NCBI GenBank assembly: GCA_030248215.1
Contig: JASANG010002490.1
Location: forward strand, 19,055 to 83,054
Reading direction: 5' to 3'
DNA from: Enoplolaimus lenunculus
Lineage: Eukaryota; Nematoda; Enoplea; Enoplida; Thoracostomopsidae
DNA length: 64,000 bases
Numbering within the stretch: position 1 is the stretch's first letter; every line of letters starts with the position of its first letter. The notes under the pieces were generated by a model, which saw nothing but the letters and a program-made list of their open reading frames with translations, was not told where the DNA came from and did not search any database. Shown here one piece after another: positions 59,101 to 64,000 of this stretch. The translations under genes and the position numbers were made by a program.

Positions 59101-59658
59101 CAAGGCAGTGGGAGCGATCACATCAGTACTGTTGATTGGTCAGCACGTTAGGCAGACGACAGTCGGTCACTTCAGGGCCAGTACTTACCGGTAATAATAT
59201 GATTTGTTAATATTTCGCCCGTTTGACAGTAACGCTTCGGCTTCTTCGGCACCGAACGCAATAAAAACTGGTTCTGTGCCAAACCAAACGCGATAAAAGC
59301 GTGAACCGGACCCGCGACCTGATGCCGATTCAGACCCAGAACCACAACTGGAACCTGATGTGGAACCAGAACTGGAACCAGAACTGGAACCGGAATTTGC
59401 TGAGGAAAGACTAGGCTTTTTAGATGTTGCAGCTGCTAACGCACAACAACCAAGCAGCTGGTCCCAAAATCGAGTTGGCGCAGGATGAAAGTAGAGCAAC
59501 GAACCAAACAATGGAAGGCTTCTAAACCCTTGAATCGAGTTAAATTGACGAAGTTCGCCGCAGTACCGCTTGAGCCAGATCGCAAATCGAATTATGATAA
59601 AAAGTAGCAAAATCCATAACGATAGTGGCATTGCTAATTGAACATCAATTTGTAACAA
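56121..59658 (-). CDS. Cytochrome P450, CYP4V-like, with giant Ser-rich insertions
   Basis: Three exons join in phase: 59658-59189, 58927-57721 and 57527-56121 (3084 nt, 1027 aa, against about 510 for CYP4 enzymes). Family members are ER-bound haem mono-oxygenases that omega-hydroxylate fatty acids. There is an N-terminal membrane anchor (LSLWILLLFIIIRFAIWL), the CYP4 oxygen-binding helix EVDTFMFEGHDTTA at about 529-542, the ExxR motif KESLR (Glu596, Arg599), and the haem loop PFAAGARNCIGQ with Cys963. The C-terminal LILRSRDGIWVTLEKR is closest to CYP4V. Extra sequence sits at a Ser/Gly run in exon 1, a segment of about 110 aa before the I-helix, and 293 aa between the meander (FNPNRF) and the haem loop (KRHPYAYIPF). 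All inserts are in frame with no stops and I see no good splice sites bounding them. The core looks intact and probably functional. The intron 2 is largely a MITE. Confidence 0.85.
56367..57245 (-). other. 293-aa Ser/Thr/Pro-rich insert in the P450, rich in TGACGTCA
   Basis: Residues 654-946 of the P450. The first 50 or so are ordinary in composition. The rest is dominated by Ser, with Thr, Pro and Met (MTSS, SSSS, SSPPVTSS). The DNA is an irregular GATGACGTCAT-type repeat with at least five TGACGTCA palindromes (near 56461, 56552, 56672, 56765, 57059). Being palindromic, the repeat also leaves long open frames on the other strand (56320-57198), which I regard as shadows. It is predicted to be disordered. 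Confidence 0.8.
57550..57664. mobile_element. Short palindromic MITE filling P450 intron 2
   Basis: A 115-bp element with ends CACTGTAAATATGGTG and ACTATTTTTTGCAGTG and TA on both sides. It accounts for most of the 193-bp intron (57528-57720), leaving only the splice sites and short flanks. Confidence 0.75.
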
Positions 59659-61344
59659 ATAAAATATTTTCTGAAATATTGTAAAATTACTTAGCTAATA
59701 CTTGAACTATATATTTGGTTTTCAATGACATTTGGATACAACTGGAAAACGTGTGTATATCAAACACTCTGAATTTCAATGAGTTTATCAATTATCCCTG
59801 ATAGCGAATCAGTTATTTACGAGTTGATAACTGTAGTTTGAGGCAAATCTCACTCTGAATCAGGGTTGGGCACCGAAAAAGTCAAAGGTAAAGAAGGTAA
59901 AGAAAACTTTCTTAGAAGGAGTGGAAAAATGGAAAAAGTTACAAAAATACCTATCGGAAAACTGTGAGAAATTGATTTTTCTTTCGCCTTTCTATTGCAG
60001 AAAGTTTCGGTGAGTGTCAGGGTCCTTGATTTTTAACGACTATCGTTTGACGTATCTTTAAACTAAAATGCAATAAACAAAAATTTTGTACTTTACATCA
60101 AAATTCTAAAAAGTTCAGAGAACATAATTTAGTAAAAATACATTTACTGGTTTTATTTCTGCGTAGATATAGGCACCCAGTTGCGTCTAAGGTGCCCGAC
60201 ACCGGTCTATTAGACGGTCCTTCCAGCTGGCTGCGTAGCGTTTTGCACTACTTTTCACCAAACTGTTCTCTATAGTAAATTTTTAACCTTTTTACGCAAA
60301 AAAATATAAAATTTTATTATTAAAGTTGGCTTGAATACCATCATATTTCAGAACGAGTTTTGAAGGCAAAATATTGATGTAGGCCACATGAAATCAATCT
60401 ACTCACGTATCGGCATAGCGGCCGAAGTCATTAGCTGTGTGTCCTAGATACAAATAACTAAAAGTGTTAAGTGGGTTTTGTTGTAAAGCTGATACTTTAG
60501 CATACTTTTCAAGAAAAATATAATATTTAATCACAAAAATACATCGAACAATTGGAAAGTTAAAATATTCCAAGCGTTTCGGCATAATTCATGATTTCCA
60601 TGATAAAAGCTTATAGTGGATAGATAGCCCTTCGTCTTGTGAGCCCCAGTTCGTTTGTTGCGTTTCGATAAATGCCCTTACAAATTACTTGCAACACCCA
60701 GATGTAATATGTGGTTACGTCATATCCATCTTTTTTTATCTCGTGAAAATGTTTACTTTAGTAAAATAAAGGATATTTTAGAACGTACAAAAAACTAAAA
60801 TTTAAACGCATCCCACAACAACTGTTCCGTTGATACGAATTTTATTTACAAAGCTTGCGTGTATTCAAAGAAATTGGGGGGGGGGGGGCGAATACGCATG
60901 ACATATACCCTGAAAATTTTCTGAGGGGTGAGTGAACATTGGTACTTTTACGGACATAAAAGAGAGAATCTGCTACATAGTAAGTTTTAATATTAATATT
61001 AAAATGTTTGGGTTTGGTTTGTTATACGCGAATATTGTTGAAAGTTATACCCTTGAAATTGTGGCTATATTAGCTTTGTTTCGCTATAGTCTTCTACGTC
61101 ACACGATTATTTTTTCTGTCAGTACTTCCGCTATTAATTGTCTCGAAATGTATGGGTTTAGCTAAGGTATGATTGGCTAATCAATTTCCGGTTGAAAATT
61201 TTTTGTACCAACATTTGTATTCTTCCGGGCCCGTTGCTAGGCGGGAGGCAATGAGATTGGCTTCCCTTTAAAAAATTTTCGGCTCCTTAAAAATGATTTA
61301 GTTCCATTGCAAGTCCTGCGCAATCAGTAATATGCCAGTGATCT
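59659..61344. other. Upstream of P450, no gene recognised
   Basis: The P450 promoter is expected at the left edge, but I see no clear core motif. A GTCTAAGGTGCCCGACACCGG..TTAGAC hairpin lies near 60190. A run of ten G lies near 60880. A fragment of the GTAGCCAGCTCAC family is at 61228-61310. Confidence 0.4.
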
Positions 61345-62015
61345 CACTGTACATTCCAGTGAATTGATTAATCAACTCAGAAAGATAATTAGCGATTTCT
61401 TGTCATTCTTAAGTTAATAACAACAAACATTAACTCACTCTGAGCTGATTTAATTCCGAATGAGTTGATTAATTACTGTAGTGACCCGAATAAACGGAGG
61501 GACTGATATTTATTTGGCCTCTCTAGAGGGGACGCCCCTTGTTATTCGGTTACGGACTGTTATTTATTTTGAACCTGCCCTGCACCACACTTCCTTACTG
61601 ATATATATCCGGCATTGCAACTATCCGTTGAATTAAACGGTTCTAACCTTGCCATAATAGCTTGAGCGATAATGCAACGTTATACTTAGGAATGTACTTT
61701 CAAATTTTAAAAGTAAGCTTTAAATTTTCAAACTCAAATTATTTGGTCCTGGAGTGATTAATACGCTACAATTAGGGATAATTGACATTTATAGACTGTG
61801 ATTAGGGTTTCGGGACTCTATCCGCTTACGGACTCTTATTAGGGATACGGACTCCTATTGATTGGGACTCAAATGGGGACCCCTCTTATTCGGGTCAATA
61901 CAGTAGTTAACTCATATTGAGGTTAATCAATTCAGAAATCAGAGTAATAAAAGACCTAATTCAGACTCAGTGATTCAACTCATTACGGCTTAAAATCAAC
62001 TCACTGGAAGTGCAA
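61345..62015. mobile_element. GAGTTGATT-family MITE split by a nested element
   Basis: The left part (61345-61473) opens CACTGTACATTCCAGTG. The right part (61906-62015) carries TCAACTCACTGGAAG. A 428-bp element of another family sits between them. The right terminus is worn. Confidence 0.75.
61476..61903. mobile_element. CTGTAGTGACCCGAATAA-family MITE nested in an older MITE
   Basis: A 428-bp element with left end CTGTAGTGACCCGAATAA, right end TTCGGGTCAATACAG and exact TA flanks. It is in inverted orientation relative to 53583-54027. Its good preservation and its position inside a GAGTTGATT-family copy show it is the younger of the two. Confidence 0.85.
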
Positions 62016-62096
62016 CAAATTACACATTTTGAAAAATGGCGTACAGGAATCAAAAACATGGTTAAATAGGTTGCGCGGTGCATACAACCACGTTTG

Positions 62097-62430
62097 ATAG
62101 TATATTTTATGTATGTCATACGCAAATCTGCTATTCAGGCAAATTACTAATTGTCCTAGGCCAATCTGTTATTTTGTGAAATTGCAATATGACCTAGGCT
62201 AAACTGTTATTGGACTTATGGACCAATCAGATTCGATTATTTGGACAGACGCTATACCGTTAACCAATCAGCGTTGGTATTACATCACTGTTGTTTTGCG
62301 AAATCTCACAAAAAATTGGCTTAGGCCAAACTACTATTTGCTTCGAATAGCAGATTGGCCTAGCCCAATTGGTAATTGGCCTGAATAGCAGATTAGTTTA
62401 CGGAATATACATAAAATACGTATGCATTAC
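62097..62430. mobile_element. Foldback element with long inverted ends
   Basis: The left arm reads AATCTGCTATTCAGGCAAAT and the right arm reads its complement ending CTGAATAGCAGATTAG. Similarity continues outward (TATTTTATGTAT against ATACATAAAATA) and inward (CTAGGCCAATCTG). In all, about 60-70 bp of each end pair, around a unique middle. No other copy is seen in the window. Confidence 0.65.
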
Positions 62431-62989
62431 TTAGACGGCTGTTATACTGCATACATCAGTTGGATCTCACATTCTCTCACAGATGTGTATTCAAACATAA
62501 CAGCTTTGTACCCGAAATAATTACTTCTAAAGCTGGTGGAAAACTAATACAGACCTTTTAAAAAGGTCGGGGATCAAGGTTTATTGACTTTTTGATCCAT
62601 CGCATAAATTTAAGGAGCATCTGCTCGCAAACACTGTGATCGACCCTATTTTGTAATCATTAATACGCCATTTCCAATGGCGGATCCATTTCTCTATTTT
62701 ATACACAATAGCATAAGCAGCTGCCTTTAAATTTGTGCATATTTGAAACCAAATCCGAACTTATGTTTCCACCGTGTTGTTTACATCTAAATTGTGTTGA
62801 TGCGTTAGTTTTATTTGTGATTCATGTCATTTGAGCGAACGAACGTAAAGAAGTCAATTGTATGGCAATAGTTCGTGGGTTGTGTGTGGGTCAAAAGTAC
62901 GTTTATTACCTGTGAAATTTTGTCCCCACCCATTTTGAGATCCTCGATCCGCCACTGGCCATCTCTTCTTCAAATACAAGCCCATGTGT

Positions 62990-63425
62990 TACAGCTTGCG
63001 AAGCAAAGTCGATAGCTTTAAGCATTCGCCGACGGTTATGTTAGCCGAGTATAGCGCAATATTAAGGCTTATGCTCAGACTTAGATTCACTGCTTCGTCG
63101 TTTAAGTCCAAAAGCGAATCTATGGTGATAAGCTTATAACGCGTTAAGCGTTGGCAAAGGATTGTGCTAGCCACGTGTAGCGCAATCCTCAGGTTTATGT
63201 TTTAGCTTAGGTTCACGTTTCGGCATTTAGGTCTAAAAGTGAATGTAAGCGTATAAGGATAAACACGAAGCGCTCTCCAACATGCTATGCATAACGCGTT
63301 TAAGCATTGGCCAAGGGTTGTGCTAGCCAACTATAGCGCAATCCTAAGGCTTATGCTTAGACTTGATAAATTTACGTTTTAGCCTAAACCTAAAGGTTAT
63401 ATTACGGACGTGTTCTATGCACGGG
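62990..63425. repeat. Three-copy tandem repeat, unit about 115-155 bp
   Basis: Each unit opens near TAACGCGTTTAAGCATTGG and contains GTGCTAGCC..TATAGCGCAATCCT followed by TTAGGC-type units. The copies start near 63022, 63137 and 63290. The last runs into the right end of a TTAGGC-cored MITE (GTTCTATGCACGGGACC). Confidence 0.65.
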
Positions 63426-64000
63426 ACCGCAAACGAACAGCCATGCTGACTTGAGCTGATTTTTACACCATCAAAAATGTACCCCTGTTTAACCACGTAA
63501 ATAAAACGACATCCTTCAAACTGTACAGATTTCAACAAGATCATTTGCTATCGTTTAGTTAAGCACTGCGCAATTCGTGACGAAACGTGCAGTTGCAATA
63601 AAACAACACTAAACACATTAAACTGCTTCTATTACTGATGAACTGTGACTTGCAGTTGCAATATGCAATCGGAAATTGCAATTTTTGACAAGAACACAAG
63701 TAACGATTTCATTTCGCGAGGGTATAGCTAAAATCAGAAATATTTCAGGCAGTCAAAACATATTTCTACCCCCAAGAGGTAGTTAGCAACTTCAGAAAAT
63801 GAAATACATGTCCATGCCTCTAGGCGTCCCCGTCACGAATTACACGGGTATGTCCCGGTACATCCCCTCTGTAAGCGTCTCAAATTTTTATTACAAATAT
63901 AAAGCTTAAGAGCATGATTTTAAAACAAAACTAATAAACATTACAGCTGATTCAAGTCTAGCAAAGATCGTTGGATAAAAAACGATAGCGAAAAAGAAAT
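63426..64000. other. Window end, no gene recognised
   Basis: Unique-looking AT-rich sequence. The phrase CATTTCGCGAGGGTATAG near 63710 resembles ATTTCACGAGGACATAG near 9920, suggesting another interspersed repeat. No exon is supportable. Confidence 0.4.

Noticed and set aside
1-64000. CRISPR array or bacterial operon
   Set aside because: Spliced genes and eukaryotic transposons throughout. The regular repeats found are a minisatellite, MITE arms and AT-rich tandem repeats, with none showing constant repeats and unique spacers.

Overview
This window is AT-rich animal nuclear DNA. It has multi-exon genes with phase-matched GT-AG introns, TTTCAG-type acceptors and a very dense load of short non-autonomous transposons. 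Nothing identifies the species. An invertebrate, perhaps a tunicate, is my best guess, inferred from compact gene spacing, small introns, MITE load and gene content.

Five genes could be joined exon by exon. (1) A minus-strand gene at 9.25-13.1 kb encodes a 431-aa six-bladed kelch-repeat protein with a hydrophobic anchor or signal and a short coiled coil. (2) and (3) Two tandem minus-strand genes at 16.6-22.8 kb and 25.9-30.5 kb have six exons each and encode 292- and 297-aa class I SAM methyltransferases of the JHAMT-like type. They share the same intron positions and phases. (4) A plus-strand gene at 35.3-40.5 kb has four exons and encodes a 150-aa secreted cysteine-rich protein that I do not recognise. 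(5) A minus-strand gene at 44.2-50.5 kb has eight exons and encodes a 345-aa betaine-homocysteine methyltransferase with all three zinc cysteines. (6) A minus-strand gene at 56.1-59.7 kb has three exons and encodes a CYP4V-like cytochrome P450 of about 1027 aa, twice the usual size because of long Ser-rich insertions, one of about 293 aa just before the haem loop. Two further possible exons (7.46-7.65 kb and 41.14-41.28 kb) are weak.

Most of the rest is mobile DNA. There is a hAT-type MITE family with 8-bp target duplications and a core of TTAGGC-like units. There are TA-flanked palindromic MITE families, TTAA-flanked MITEs (one carrying a tRNA-like pol III promoter), tRNA-derived sequences, one probable decayed LTR-type element, and several unclassified interspersed families. 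Clear nesting gives relative ages.

Four patterns stand out. The P450 carries a giant insert. Exon ends with their 5' splice sites have been tandemly duplicated into the downstream intron in three unrelated genes. Exon 2 of the two methyltransferase genes is almost identical although their other exons have diverged. A stretch of about 780 bp inside one intron is nearly devoid of G. The two methyltransferases and the BHMT both use one-carbon/SAM chemistry, but nothing in the sequence shows that they act in one pathway.
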